Positions 22,115 through 32,789 of a stretch of 64,000 bases of DNA are shown in pieces (positions within the stretch are counted from its first letter, which is position 1; the number at the start of each line of letters is the position of its first letter). Where the stretch lies: the NCBI RefSeq assembly GCF_964656455.1, contig NC_135721.1, positions 54,698,936 through 54,762,935 on the forward strand. The letters run 5' to 3'. Both the position numbers and the translations under genes were made by a program. This DNA is from Halichoerus grypus. Lineage: Eukaryota > Chordata > Mammalia > Carnivora > Phocidae. Below the pieces are notes generated by a model that was given only the letters and a program-made list of their open reading frames with translations, ran no database searches and was not told the origin of the DNA.

Positions 22115-23040
22115 ACAGGAAGAAGAAAAGGTAGGCAAACAAAACCAAGTGTTAAAACTTAACAACTCAAGAGACCTAGGTATTTTACAAACTCACTAAT
22201 CAAACCCTTTAAAGTTGAGTGTTTGAATTCTCCTGCTCAAAAGAGAGATCATTTTGTTACAGTTTCCTCCTCCACCTCTCACCAGCTATGTTAACAAGAC
22301 ACAAATCCTTCATGAAAAGCTTTGAGCAGGATCATGTTGGGTAACACAATGGAGACTATGCACCAGTCTTTACATTATATGTCTCTCTTTCTGTGGTTTT
22401 GGTTACTACGAACAATTACATGATGATAGGGTCTTTGTTGCTTAGAAGTCCATCTGCTCCACCTACCTGAACTTGTGCTCAGCTTGGGACTACCATGACT
22501 ATCTCCATGGCAATTGATTATGATTTCATAAACTCTGAATCAAGACCACAGGTGAAGGGTGAGCAACAAGACTTGATGTGTTACTAAGCAGGAAAGCTAC
22601 GCATGTTCACATAAATAACCCTTGCAGACAGGCAAACATCAATATTAAACATCATTCACATGGAAAAGGGACGGTGAGACAGATTTTGGGATCATTATGA
22701 TTCAATAGGGTGGTTTCCTAAAGTTGCAAATTGTCTTTAATGTCAAGACTTAAAAAGCTCCTAAAACAATGAGAGACTATTTCATCCTACCTTTGCTCAC
22801 GATTACACCAAACCCTACTTTTTGCTTTCTCCAACTCTGGAGGACAACAGCATTTGAGCCAAAAGCATACACTTGTAGGGTCTTCAGAAGGAAACAGACT
22901 AAATTGCCAGATTTATTTTTATTCAATATTGTGTATCAGATGGAGCATACTAACCTTTCCAACAACCAAAGCACACATGCATGACTGTGCACTTGTGTCT
23001 TCCTTCATATGTAAAATCTCCTTAAATATTGAGATGCTAT
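22115..23040. other. Non-coding unique sequence
   Basis: No gene seen. Frames at 22769-22984 and 22854-23126 overlap in different frames and have no domain. Confidence 0.5.
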
Positions 23041-23130
23041 ATTCAATTCAACAAATATTCCTCAGACACCTGCTATGTGAAAGGCAATCTGCAGGGCTCT
23101 TCAGGGAGCACAGAGATGAGTCATAAAAAA
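23040..23130 (-). repeat. L2 3' fragment
   Basis: TTCAACAAATATTCCTCAGA then CACCTGCTATGTGAAAGGCA is the reverse complement of an L2 terminus. Confidence 0.55.
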
Positions 23131-23329
23131 ATACTGATATCTTACAGCATATTACATTACCATGGTACCTGCCACATTCAATAAAATCCTTGAAGCTTCA
23201 AAAACCAACTTCCCCCCCAAAAAGACACTGTGAAGGAAAAAGGAAATGAGGATGATAATAGTAATAGCAGTTGATACACACACTGAAGGTGTTCCTTCCC
23301 TGTGTTTTTTTATTTGATTCTGCATTATG

Positions 23330-23478
23330 ACTAATTCTGTAGGTTCTGTTTTCATCTCCTGATTTTGTAGGTTTATTTTAGGATAGGAAAACTGAAGTAC
23401 AGAGGGATTAACTGACTTGCCCAAGGACTTACAAGGAGAAATTGCCAGACCCTGGAACCTAGACGATGCTCTGCCCAT
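23330..23478 (-). repeat. MIR fragment
   Basis: AGGAAAACTGAAGTACAGAG, GGATTAACTGACTTGCCCAA and GGACTTACAAGGAG match the reverse strand of the MIR core (gaggaaactgaggcacagagaggttaag...ttgcccaaggtcac). Confidence 0.65.
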
Positions 23479-23558
23479 AATCCCAAGAAGTTGTAATACA
23501 GTGACCATAAAGTCTGAAAATGTAGGTAATGTGATGTTATGATGTACCCTAATGTAAT

Positions 23559-23769
23559 AGCAATAAACCATTTTTTTTTAAAGATTTTATTTATTTATTT
23601 GAGAGAGAGAGAGCACATGAGAGGGGGGAGGGTCAGAGGGAGAAGCAGACCCCCTGCCGAGCAGGGAGCCCGATGCGGGACTCGATCCAGGGACTCCAGG
23701 ATCATGACCTGAGCCGAAGGCAGTCGCTTAACCAACTGAGCCACCCAGGCGCCCAGCAATAAACCATTT
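23559..23769 (-). mobile_element. SINEC, full length, 15-bp TSD
   Basis: This tRNA-Lys-derived SINE is in minus orientation. It opens with its T-rich tail complement (TTTTTTTTTAAAGATTTTAT), has the GAGAGAGAGAGAGCACATGA CT-rich box complement, and ends with the complement of the Pol III promoter-bearing head (AACTGAGCCACCCAGGCGCC). The flanking direct repeat AGCAATAAACCATTT is exact at 23559-23573 and 23755-23769. It is near-consensus by eye, so relatively young. Confidence 0.95.
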
Positions 23770-23789
23770 CTTTATTTACCTGTTACCAT

Positions 23790-23965
23790 GTTTTACATGT
23801 GTATGGCAGGAGAGGAGGAAGATATCAGAGAAAGAAGTACTATGAGAAAAGAAAAATAGCAAGGTGTTCCACTCTGGGAACAGCTTTATAGAGGAGGTGT
23901 CATTTGAGCTGGACCTTTATAATAGCTGAGATTTAAAAGCCAGAATAGACTGAAATAATCCAGAG
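23790..23965 (-). repeat. L2 fragment
   Basis: GGTGTTCCACTCTGGGAACA then GAGGTGTCATTTGAGCTGGA resembles L2 minus strand (attccaggcagagggaac; aggtgacatttgagc). With the fragment at 23040-23130 it may be one L2 copy broken by the MIR and SINEC between, though the internal order was not fully resolved. Confidence 0.45.
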
Positions 23966-23999
23966 GATGAGAGAACACAGTCAGGATATAGGGACACTA

Positions 24000-24686
24000 G
24001 TGGGTTAATATGGTGGAATACTCATCTAATTTTGCTCCTTCCAGAAACCCCAAAACCCAAGGTAAAAGGATTTCTTTTGCAAAAGACCTCAAGGAAGAGC
24101 AGCCAATGGCCACTAACTTCTGAAAGCTGGAAAGTGGGTAAGTGGTGGAGCAGACCTAAACCCGGTGGTGGGGAAAGCTGAGAACTGACCCCATTTACAC
24201 TGCAAAATCCTCAAAAGATAGGACAGCATACAACAGCACCAGATCTTTCTAGAACTAGGGATGGAGGCAGGATTAAAATAAAAAGATTAGGAAAAGCTGG
24301 CTGATGAATATTATTGGCTTTATTTCCAGAGATGTATTATAATCCCTAATTTCTTTCTCACACTCCAAGATGCTGTAAGGCTTCCCCTCTGCAGTTGAGT
24401 GAGAAGACTGGAGGAATTTTCTCTGGAGAGGGTATAACAGAGGGCCTCTGGATTGGGATGCCATGACAGCTGAGGGCATGGGTACTGTGCCAAAAGAACC
24501 ATTTGTGTACTGATGCTGAGACCCCAGAACATGGCAGCCAAACTCTCAGCTTCCATGGAAGAGACTGGAAAATCTTCTCAAGGGAATCTGATCAGCTCAA
24601 GGAAAAAAGTGTATATATACTAACTTCAGGACTTTCTCCCCAAACAGGCATAATTACTCTACAGTGAAGTTTTAAAGTGGGCAAGT

Positions 24687-24721
<35 letters not shown>

Positions 24722-25340
24722 GCCCAGAATTTCTATCATCTGTTCAGTTCTCTAGTCTGAGGCATGAGCAGACAGGCAAGAATGACCAGGTATCTAAGGA
24801 AAGCTTCTAATATGAAAGGCAGACACCAGAACACACACACACACAACACTGGAGAAACTTAAAAAAAAAAATCAATATCCTTAGAGGGATAAGACAATAG
24901 ATCTAGGAAGCAAAGCTAGAAAGCTATAGAAAAGAAACATTTAAGAAATAAAGAAGAGCTCTTGGAAATTAAAAATATAAAAGCAGAAATTTTTAAAATG
25001 CAAAGTAACAGCTGCAATATGAAGTTGAAGAAATCTCTTAGAAAATAGAGCAAGAAAATAAAGAGTTGGAAAACAAACAAGACAATCACAGGCCAAATCA
25101 GAGAGTTGAACATATTAATAAGTAGTTTCAGAAAGAAAGAAAGAACACAGATGAGAGGAAGCCATCAACAAAATAACCAAGAAAAAAGGCCCATAATGAC
25201 AGGATGTAAGTTGTGCGGCCGACAGGCTCACTAAGTACTTAGCACATAGGGTGAAAACAGACATGCATCACTGGGAAATTTCGGAACACCAGGCACAGAA
25301 AGTGGATCCCACCAGCTTCCAACAAGAACATTCAGGAGGA
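24000..25340 (+). mobile_element. HAL1-like (half-L1) element, decayed
   Basis: The 5' part (GGTTAATATGGTGGAATACT) resembles a HAL1/L1 5' UTR. From about 24855 an A-rich ORF1-like zone follows (AGAGCTCTTGGAAATTAAAA, AAGTTGAAGAAATCTCTTAG, AGAGTTGGAAAACAAACAAG), then CTGGGAAATTTCGGAACACC in the later ORF1-type region. HAL1 carries an ORF1-type RNA-binding protein and no ORF2. Here every frame is broken, and the (CA)15 array interrupts it. The right boundary is uncertain. Confidence 0.55.
24689..24718 (+). repeat. (CA)15 microsatellite
   Basis: An uninterrupted 30-bp CA run. A second short AC run lies at 24831-24845. Confidence 0.95.
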
Positions 25341-25665
25341 TGATGAAGGTGATCCATGATAATAGCTGGGCACTGGAGACAGAGGTGACTTGTCCAGGTC
25401 GGAGTAGTTTGAACTCAAGGAAAGGATCTACTAAGGCTTTTGTCACCAGGTCTCCAACAATACTGTACCATCTTTTTAATCCAAGGACAGAGTGCCTTGG
25501 TGCACTTGGCACATTTTCTTACCTGTAGTGGGCCTGTCTTTATTTTTTGCAAGTCAAGTTTATGTTCTCCATGCCCTGCTGCCTGGATAGATGAGGAAGC
25601 CCATTCCATGCACAGAAGACCTGCTCCTGAGAATCAGAGGTAAGATGGAACAGAGAGAGCATCCA
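25341..25665. other. Non-coding sequence, unassigned
   Basis: No gene identified. Several 60-90 codon frames overlap on both strands here. One minus-strand frame (25415-25609) contains two C-x-x-C spacings by chance; without a second block or homology I do not call a protein. Confidence 0.4.
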
Positions 25666-25670
25666 TTCCT

Positions 25671-26066
25671 GTATTAGTTTGCCAGGGCTGTCACAACAAA
25701 AATATCACCCACTGTGTGGCCTAAACAATGAACACTCATTTTCTCACAATTTTGAAACCCAGAAATCCAAGATCAAGGTATCAACAGGTCTGGTTTCTCC
25801 TGGGGCCTCTCTCCTTCGCTTGCAGATGGCTGTATTCTCACTGTGTCCTCACATTGTCCTTCCTCTGTGCATGCACATCCCTAGTGTCTACGTGTCCAAA
25901 TTTCCTCTTCTTGTAAGAATACCAGTCAGATTGAATCAGGGCCTGCCCGCCAAGACCTCATTTTAACTTAATCACCTTTTTAATGCCCTATCTCTAAATA
26001 CAGTCACATTCCAAGGTACTAGGGGATCAGGGCTTTGACATATGCATTTTCTTCAGCCCATAAACA
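25671..26066 (-). mobile_element. MaLR-type solo LTR
   Basis: Reading the minus strand, the element begins near 26066 with the complement of TTCAGCCCATAAACAC and ends at the complement of GTATTAGTTTGCCAGGGC. Inside are complements of AATACAGTCACATTCCAAGG, CTCATTTTAACTTAATCACC and CTTGTAAGAATACCAG. It is the reverse-orientation relative of the LTR at 38213-38609. No internal retroviral sequence flanks it. Confidence 0.65.
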
Positions 26067-26242
26067 CTCCATCTCACCATATTTCTGACTGTACAACAGC
26101 CCTGCCAGATGCCCTGCCCACTGACTTCCCCCCAGAAGGGGCTCAAACCATACATGACCCAGAAACTCCATTCAGCTTATCTTCTGGGACCTCCATCAGA
26201 AAGTGGTAATACTACCCTTTTTCTTACACAGCTTGGTTTGTG

Positions 26243-26244
<2 letters not shown>

Positions 26245-26288
<44 letters not shown>
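26245..26288 (+). repeat. (TG)22 microsatellite
   Basis: An uninterrupted 44-bp TG run, the longest dinucleotide array in the window. Cys-Val and His-Thr runs in the reading frames across it are artefacts of this repeat. Confidence 0.95.
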
Positions 26289-26289
<1 letters not shown>

Positions 26290-26639
26290 TTGCAGGAACA
26301 TAGATGCAGGTGAAATAACTATCAAAAAAGGAGAGAAAAGAAAAACCCCAAAGGAATGAGTAAAACAAAAGTTTCCTCTCCTGAGAAAAGAGCAGATAAA
26401 AGTATAGAAGGGCATACAGTGGGCTTCTATTTCTTAGCCTTCATGGTGGATACATAGTCATTAATTTTATTAATCTTTGAGCTGTACATATATCTTTTAT
26501 ACATCTAAATTAAAAAACAAAATGAGAGGAAACAGTAGGGTTTGAAGGCTAAGGAGCATGATGTACACTGAAAGAACAATGAGTAATTCTGTTTACCTGG
26601 AACACAGAATGAGTGTTCTGAACAATATTTGAAAATAAA

Positions 26640-26785
26640 GCTGGAAAGCTAAGGCAAAGCTACAGTGTGCAAGTATTTGAATCTTAACAGAAAAAACAAA
26701 GTCAGTAGGCAGTCTGTGAAGTCATTGATTACTTTTAAACAGGAGAGAGATATAATTGGATTTGTGTTCTAGTAAGATGTAAATG
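26640..26785 (-). repeat. L2 fragment
   Basis: AGTAGGCAGTCTGTGAAGTC, TTACTTTTAAACAGGAGAGA and GATATAATTGGATTTGTGTT resemble the L2 minus-strand order (aagccattggagggttttgagcagaggagtgacatgatctgacttatg). Short and diverged. Confidence 0.45.
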
Positions 26786-26789
26786 TATC

Positions 26790-28300
26790 TGGTAGCAGCT
26801 TACAGGCTGGAGAAAGTTGACCACTGCCTTCCCTTGGCCGTCTGAAGCCACTGTTCTGACTGAGGTGGGTCAACCTCCATAATGGCAGCAAAGCCAGATC
26901 CTCTCCATGCCAATGGAGTCAGGCCCATCCTGTCTCTCTTCACCTTATATTCCATTGAAAAATAGCCCTGCAGGTTATGTAGAAAGATTATGCCACTTAA
27001 ATATTCTGACCCAAGGACCAATGGAAGGGAGATGTGTTGGTGGCAATGCTTACAAGGTATATTGGCAATTTTATGGAAGGCATCAGTAGGTGTTTGCAAA
27101 TGTGGCATAGCAGGTAGAATTAGGATCTAGGAAGAACACAGGGGAGCCTCCTTTTTTTTATAGTTTTAGAAGTCATAGCTTTCCCCCACTGCCCAAAGGA
27201 CCAGCCTGGCAGGGAGTTGGCTATGATTTTTGCTGTGTGCAAGTCCAATAAATCTCATGATAGAACATTAAGAGTGACCACCTAGTGAACTCCTTGATGT
27301 ACCACATGCTTGGCACACGCTATCTTACTATGTCTGCTTTTCACAATGAGCTCATGACCAGGTAAAAACTCACATAGCTTTTCATGTAAATTCAGGAGAT
27401 AAACCCCTTCTGCCTGCAAAGCTCATGGTTTTCCTACTATGCCATGTGACACAAGAGGTTTTATCTGTCTACTTACCATTTTCAGCCACAGCCTCCTCAC
27501 ATCATGGAATTCTGGGGGACTCAGAGGTCAGCTAACCTCTTACACATTGCAGCAAGCCCCTTTACAGCATCACCCCCTGTTTGCTATCCATTGGTGATGC
27601 AAGGCAGATTTGACAAAAATTTCAGTGTTGAGGTATGCTCTACCCTCTTGTAAGTTCACTTACTGGTCTTTGTTCTGTGCTCAAGAACAAGTCAGAACAG
27701 GTTTATCTATTTTCCTTGTGATGTCCTTCAGATATTTGATGGCAATCATCTTCATTTTGCTTGGGCTCCCCTCTTCCATGCTCAAGACCCCTGTTTTCTC
27801 AGAAAGCACATCCCCTGGATGTCCTCTTACTTGTCAAGGACCCTCTAAATAGGTCAAAGAATGGACCACAGTACTAGCCATAGACTGACTACCATGAATT
27901 GCTAATTAACTCCTCATGTATGTATTCTGTCCCTCATGGATTATGGAAGAACAGTGAGCCTGACTCATTGCTCTTTTTATCCCCAGTAGACAGGTCTTGC
28001 AAATAGAAGGTGCTTGATGGTGTTTCCTGATCCCTTGACTCATTTGTTCAGAAATATTGTTATCACTCCTTGGGGTCCTTCATATGCTCTCAATTATCTA
28101 AAGAACTAGCTTCAGGAATTGAGATCAGCATGGTAGGGCTGCTCCGCACAAGCCACATGCATCTTGGGACCACTTGGGGGCAGTGACAAATGTGACAAGG
28201 TCTATGAAATACTTGTCAATAATGCACATAAAACTGTTTTATGTCAGTGTTCATTGTACTTCAATGATAATCTAGCTGAAACACAAGTCAGAATCAAATC
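26790..28300. other. Non-coding unique sequence
   Basis: No gene seen. Frames at 26800-27108 (-) and 27610-27852 (+) have no domain. A CTCF-like motif lies at 28170. Confidence 0.5.
28170..28183 (+). promoter_or_regulatory. CTCF-like motif
   Basis: CCACTTGGGGGCAG matches the CTCF core CCASYAGRKGGCRS at 13 of 14 positions (T instead of A at position 6). Sequence match only; occupancy is unknown. Confidence 0.35.
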
Positions 28301-28304
28301 CCTT

Positions 28305-28640
28305 TTGTACTAGTTGTCTATTGCTGCATAACAAATTATTCCAAAATTTAGTGGTTTAAAACACTAATAACTATTTTTCTGGGTATCCCTCACAGTTTCT
28401 GTGTGTTAAAAATTCAGGTGTGGCCTGGCTGAGCAGTTCTGACTCAAGGTCCCTCCTGAAGTTGCATCAGATGTCAACCTCAGTTCTGTCACCTGAAAGC
28501 TTCACTGGGGTTGGAAGATTTTATTCCAGGCACCTACTTACATGGCTAGGAAGTGGTGCTAGTAATTGGCAGAAGGCCTCATTTCCTCTCCACAGAGTTG
28601 CATATCTTCACAGCCACCCCCTAGAACAAGGGATACAAGG
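28305..28640 (-). mobile_element. Old LTR-type repeat (class uncertain)
   Basis: TTGTCTATTGCTGCATAACA, TTCCAAAATTTAGTGGTTTA, TCCCTCACAGTTTCTGTGTG and GGCCTGGCTGAGCAGTTCTG are in the order of a widespread mammalian interspersed repeat that I associate with old ERVL/MaLR-type LTRs in reverse orientation. Exact family not assigned. Confidence 0.5.
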
Positions 28641-28969
28641 GATCCAGGAGACCAATACATAAACTTGTCTTTTGTCTTTTTTGACAGAGCTGTGAAAGTC
28701 ACACACTGTCACCTGCTTTATTCTATTGGTCATACAGATCACCCCTGATTCAAAGCAGAAGGGGTTACTAAAGTGGTTACAAGGATCAATGGAGATCTTG
28801 TTGGAGGCTTTCCTGGGTATTCTATATGCAGAGATTGGCTCTAATTCCCATTTTGAGGCAGTATACTATCTTCACCCAGAGACCTGATTGCCCAGGACAA
28901 GATCTTAATTAGAAGAAGCCAAGACACTTGAATTTGTGAGATTTTGTGACCCTAATAAGACCCATCCAG

Positions 28970-29098
28970 AAGTCTACAGTTTATTCATTTATTTCACTAA
29001 ATACCTATTGAACATTTACTATATGCTTGGCACATTTCTAGATGCTTAGAATATATCAGTGAGCAAAACTAAACAACAGGCAAGTGTATTTATTCATC
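28970..29098 (-). repeat. L2 3' end
   Basis: TTTCACTAAATACCTATTGA, ACATTTACTATATGCTTGGC and ATATATCAGTGAGCAAAACT are the reverse complement of the L2 terminus and adjoining sequence. Confidence 0.65.
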
Positions 29099-29224
29099 AT
29101 CTGTCTTCTTTCTAGACTTTGAAAATGAGAGATTAACATCTTCTCATTTCTGGGCTTCTTGGATCTCATTCTTTTAATTCTAGACTCTGACCTTCATACA
29201 TGTAAAGCCAAAACAACAATAATA

Positions 29225-29455
29225 GCAACAATTATTGTTGTATAAATAACATTTGTAGGACATTTACTATGTGCCAGATGCATGGTAAGCAGTTCATTTA
29301 TTATATCATTTGATACTCTTAACAGTTTAATGCAGTAAGTATTTTTGTCATCAGTATATATTTTTTTTTTTTGCAAATGAGGAACCTGGGGCTTAGGTAA
29401 ATAACTTGTCCAAAGTCATACAGTTAGTGAGTGGAAGATCTGGGACTCCAAAGCT
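29225..29455 (-). repeat. MIR element
   Basis: GACATTTACTATGTGCCAGA, TTATTATATCATTTGATACT, GCAAATGAGGAACCTGGGGC, AACTTGTCCAAAGTCATACA and GTTAGTGAGTGGAAGATCTG run through MIR in reverse orientation. Confidence 0.75.
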
Positions 29456-29870
29456 TCAACCATATTGCAACAAAATCTGTGTTCTTAAAGTTGATGAATC
29501 ATCCCCTAGCAGATGTTGAAACTCAAATGCCTCTAGAGGCCAGGTAAGTGTTGTAAAGGGAGAGAGCTAATGAGACAATAGGGAGTAGTGAGGACATTGG
29601 TGAGCTATCGACTCATGTCTGTCTCAAGGCATGAAAGTTCACATTTTTCTCAAACACTTCATTGGCCAAATAAAATACATCTCAGGGCCAGATTCAGCTA
29701 GCAAGACCCAGGTTCAAAATTTAGGTATCATACCTTAAATTCAATTAATGTCTCAACTACAAGAATCTTTAAAAATCTTGTACAACTTGGTTTTCATCCA
29801 AAGTCTATATTTAAAATATTGGTTTCTTGTGGTGAATGAGACAGTGGAGAATAGAAAATGACTAAGATTT
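29456..29870. other. Non-coding unique sequence
   Basis: No gene or confident repeat seen. Confidence 0.5.
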
Positions 29871-29874
29871 CATT

Positions 29875-30015
29875 CTTCATTTGTTCATTCAATAAGTATT
29901 TATTTAGAGGCTTCTATATGCTAAGCTCTGGGGTTAGAATAGATAATATAACAGATGTCATTCCTGCCTTCTTGGAACCTAGATCTAGTCAGAAGTTTTA
30001 CATTCATACTCAAGA
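29875..30015 (-). repeat. L2 3' end
   Basis: TTCATTCAATAAGTATTTAT, GGCTTCTATATGCTAAGCTC and TCATTCCTGCCTTCTTGGAA are the reverse complement of an L2 terminus. Confidence 0.65.
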
Positions 30016-31865
30016 GAGGATACACAATGTTCCTCAAGCTTATTTTAATATTCGCAAGACCCAAGTGTTCCAAGGAAAAGACTTTGGGAAATACTCTACC
30101 CTAAACCAGGAGATGCAAAATAACAGCCCTCTAGCTGAGTAGACATACTTGATTGGCTAGTATAGTGATTTAAGGTTTTTGAAAATGTCTTTAGGAAGGG
30201 CCTACACTCTGCTATTGGCCACAGACTCCACCTTTATCTATTGGAAATTCCCTGTCCTGCTTCAAACATTTATATTGCTTAATGGCTCCTGAATGCATTT
30301 GCATTTACAGTCTCTTTTCAGAATCTCTACTGCTCTGAAATCCTCTTGGCATCTTGGGGAAAAACTAAGAATGAAGACTGGTGATTTAAATATTCCAGGT
30401 GAAGATAAAGTCTAGGCAACTCTGTGGAATAGTAGAAGGCAGAGAGGCTATCATGGGAAAATAACTTGGGAGACAAACGTACAGGCAATGAAAAGAGACC
30501 CACACTACCCTGAGGTGAAGCTGAAATAGAATTCCTCAAGGATAAGAATGCCATATAAATTACAGAACTTCCAGTGAAATTTGAATTTCAGATAAATAGT
30601 GACTATTTTTTAGCATAAATATGTCCCAAGTATTGCATAGGACACACTTATATTAAGAAATTATTTATTGTTTATCTCAAATTCAAATTTAACTGTGTGT
30701 TATGCATTTTTATTTGCCAAACCTGGCAACTACTCAGGAGACAACCAGCCAGTGGCTTGATGGCAATTTGTAGGTTTTATTTTTTTCTAATATGAAGGAA
30801 AGAAACTAGTGGCCATCTCCCACCTTTAGACTCTACTCAGAGGTGTACTTCTGATTGTAAAGGCTATGGGATACTGCAACTGTCAGGAATGCAGGGAGGC
30901 TGAAATCTAACTATTTGAGAATGGGAATCAATGGTTTGGGCCTGGGAGGAAATCCTACAAGCCATCTAGTCCCATTCCCTGCCAAAATACTATGGAAATG
31001 GCCTAAGTAGTGACTTAGTTTTAACCAGATTGAAAAAAAAAAAAAATCACTGCACCAGGGGTTGAAGATAAGCCCCTGGTCTTGTATCTTACTTCTAGAC
31101 GAAGAGGAAACATCCAGAGGCTGTGCTACAGAACACCAGTCCAAACCTGACCGAAAGTCACAGGAAGAAAATGGTCGGGTAGCTTCTTCTCAACATCACC
31201 AAGTGTCTGCTGTGCTTTCTTCTAGATACTTGAAAAGACGAGAAAGCTTTTGTTCATTATTGAGTTTTACTATAAAAGAATATCCAATTCCACAAAAATA
31301 TGCATCTTCAAAAACACAACCTTGGTCATTTCTCAGGCAAGGCTTTCTCCCTATTAGAATGAAGATCACTGGTGCACTTTAAAATTAAGTTAAAATTCTT
31401 TGAAGAGAATTCTCATTATGGTGATCCATCATCCTCAAGGACTTTCCTAAACAAAAGGGAGTATCACTGCACAAAGCTTTCTTCCCTGGACACAGTGACA
31501 TGCAAGCTGCAACAGTTTTTAAAAATCAGACTTTCACCTTAGGAAATTCCAACAGGAAGGAACAAAGGTTGTGGAGAGTTTCCAGGCCTAAATTTTCATT
31601 TCTTATCCAGACAGAGGAAATGTATGGGACACAGGGGGCTGTGTATCTTTGATTTCCTTTCTTTACTGATTGCTTTTGCCCTGAAACTCATCTATACTTC
31701 TACATGGATGTGCTTGGGGGACACAGGGGAGTGTGTACATGTGTGTGTGCACACACATGTGCATATATGAATGTACAATGAATGCATTTGATTTGCCACC
31801 TTGTGTGATATGGACACTTCTTACTTTGGCTTTTAGAGAAAAACAAATATGAATATTGTCATACT
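30016..31865. other. Non-coding unique sequence
   Basis: No gene seen over about 1.85 kb. The plus-strand frame 31062-31382 (106 codons) overlaps a minus-strand frame (30911-31144) and has no domain. A TGTGTGTGCACACACATGTG-like alternating stretch lies near 31740. Confidence 0.5.
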
Positions 31866-31872
31866 TGGATCT

Positions 31873-32191
31873 TGCGATGGTTAATTTTATGTCAACTTTG
31901 CTAGGCCACAGAAGTCAGATATTTGGTCAAACACCAGTCTGGAGGTTGCTATGTAGGTATTTTTTTAGATGAGATTAACATTTAAATCAGTAGACCTTGA
32001 GTAAAGCAGATTACCCTCCACAATGTGAGTGGGCCTTGTCCAATCAGTTGAAGATCTTAAAAGAAAAAGACTGAGGTCCCCTGAGCTACATCATCATTTC
32101 TTCCCTGGATCTCCAGCCTACTGGTCTACCCTTCAGATTTCAGACTTGCCAGCTTCAATAATCATGTGAGCCAATCCTTAAAATAAATCTC

Positions 32192-32228
<37 letters not shown>
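31873..32228 (+). mobile_element. ERVL/MaLR-type solo LTR ending in (AC)n
   Basis: The element starts TGCGATGGTTAATTTTATGT. It continues with ATGAGATTAACATTTAAATC, GTAAAGCAGATTACCCTCCA, CAATGTGAGTGGGCCTTGTC and ATAATCATGTGAGCCAATCC, then an AAATAAATCTCTTTACAC poly(A)-signal region. This order is that of a widespread mammalian LTR family I recall as MLT2-like. An (AC)17 array grew on its 3' end. Confidence 0.55.
32195..32228 (+). repeat. (AC)17 microsatellite
   Basis: An uninterrupted 34-bp AC run at the 3' end of the LTR. Confidence 0.95.
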
Positions 32229-32229
<1 letters not shown>

Positions 32230-32231
<2 letters not shown>

Positions 32232-32785
32232 TATAGGTCTTTTCCCATAATTTTATCAAGTAAGATGGCCAAATTCTATTTTACATTATCAAATCAGTTC
32301 CTGAAATCCTTCTGGAATCTTCTCTGAGTTCTATATGCTTTTCTAGGCTCTCTGTACTGACATAAAGAATATATGAAGAGACCCATCTTTACCCCCAGCC
32401 TTGGCCAGAGATCTCAAATAGCTGAATGGACCCCCTTCCCTCCTTCCCTTTGCTACTTCACTTAGAAAGGGTGAATTTACCTACAAAAATGACTTCTCCC
32501 CCACAGTCTAGAGCTTGGGTTTTAGTTTCAGAGACAGGACAGGGAGTTTATATGAAAAGCCAGCCAAGAGGCAAATGCTGCTACTCTCACTGTATGTGTG
32601 AAATTTTTGCACAGCTGCAGGCTTCAAGGAGTCTCAGTGTGAAAGAGAACAGCAGTGAGCTAGATTCCAGGCTCCCCAGAAACTTCAGGGACATGAATTG
32701 GAATTCAGCTCTCAGTGCTGAATTGTGGAGCTGCCACAAGGACCATAAAGGCAAGCTAAAGGATGAATGGAAGTCTGTGACCAGG
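32230..32785. other. Non-coding unique sequence
   Basis: No gene seen. The 127-codon plus-strand frame 32426-32809 is one of the longer ones in the window, but it overlaps an 85-codon minus-strand frame and has no recognisable domain. Confidence 0.5.
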
Positions 32786-32789
32786 CCTC

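Noticed and set aside
25341..25660. Possible processed pseudogene or zinc-binding peptide (C-x-x-C spacings on the minus strand)
   Set aside because: No recognisable parent protein, no poly(A) tail or target duplication, and frames are open on both strands.
26177..26415. His-Thr and Cys-Val repeat proteins
   Set aside because: Simple translation of the (TG)22 microsatellite.
20564..32228. CRISPR-like spaced repeats
   Set aside because: The only regularly repeated units are pure dinucleotide microsatellites without spacers; the host is a mammal.
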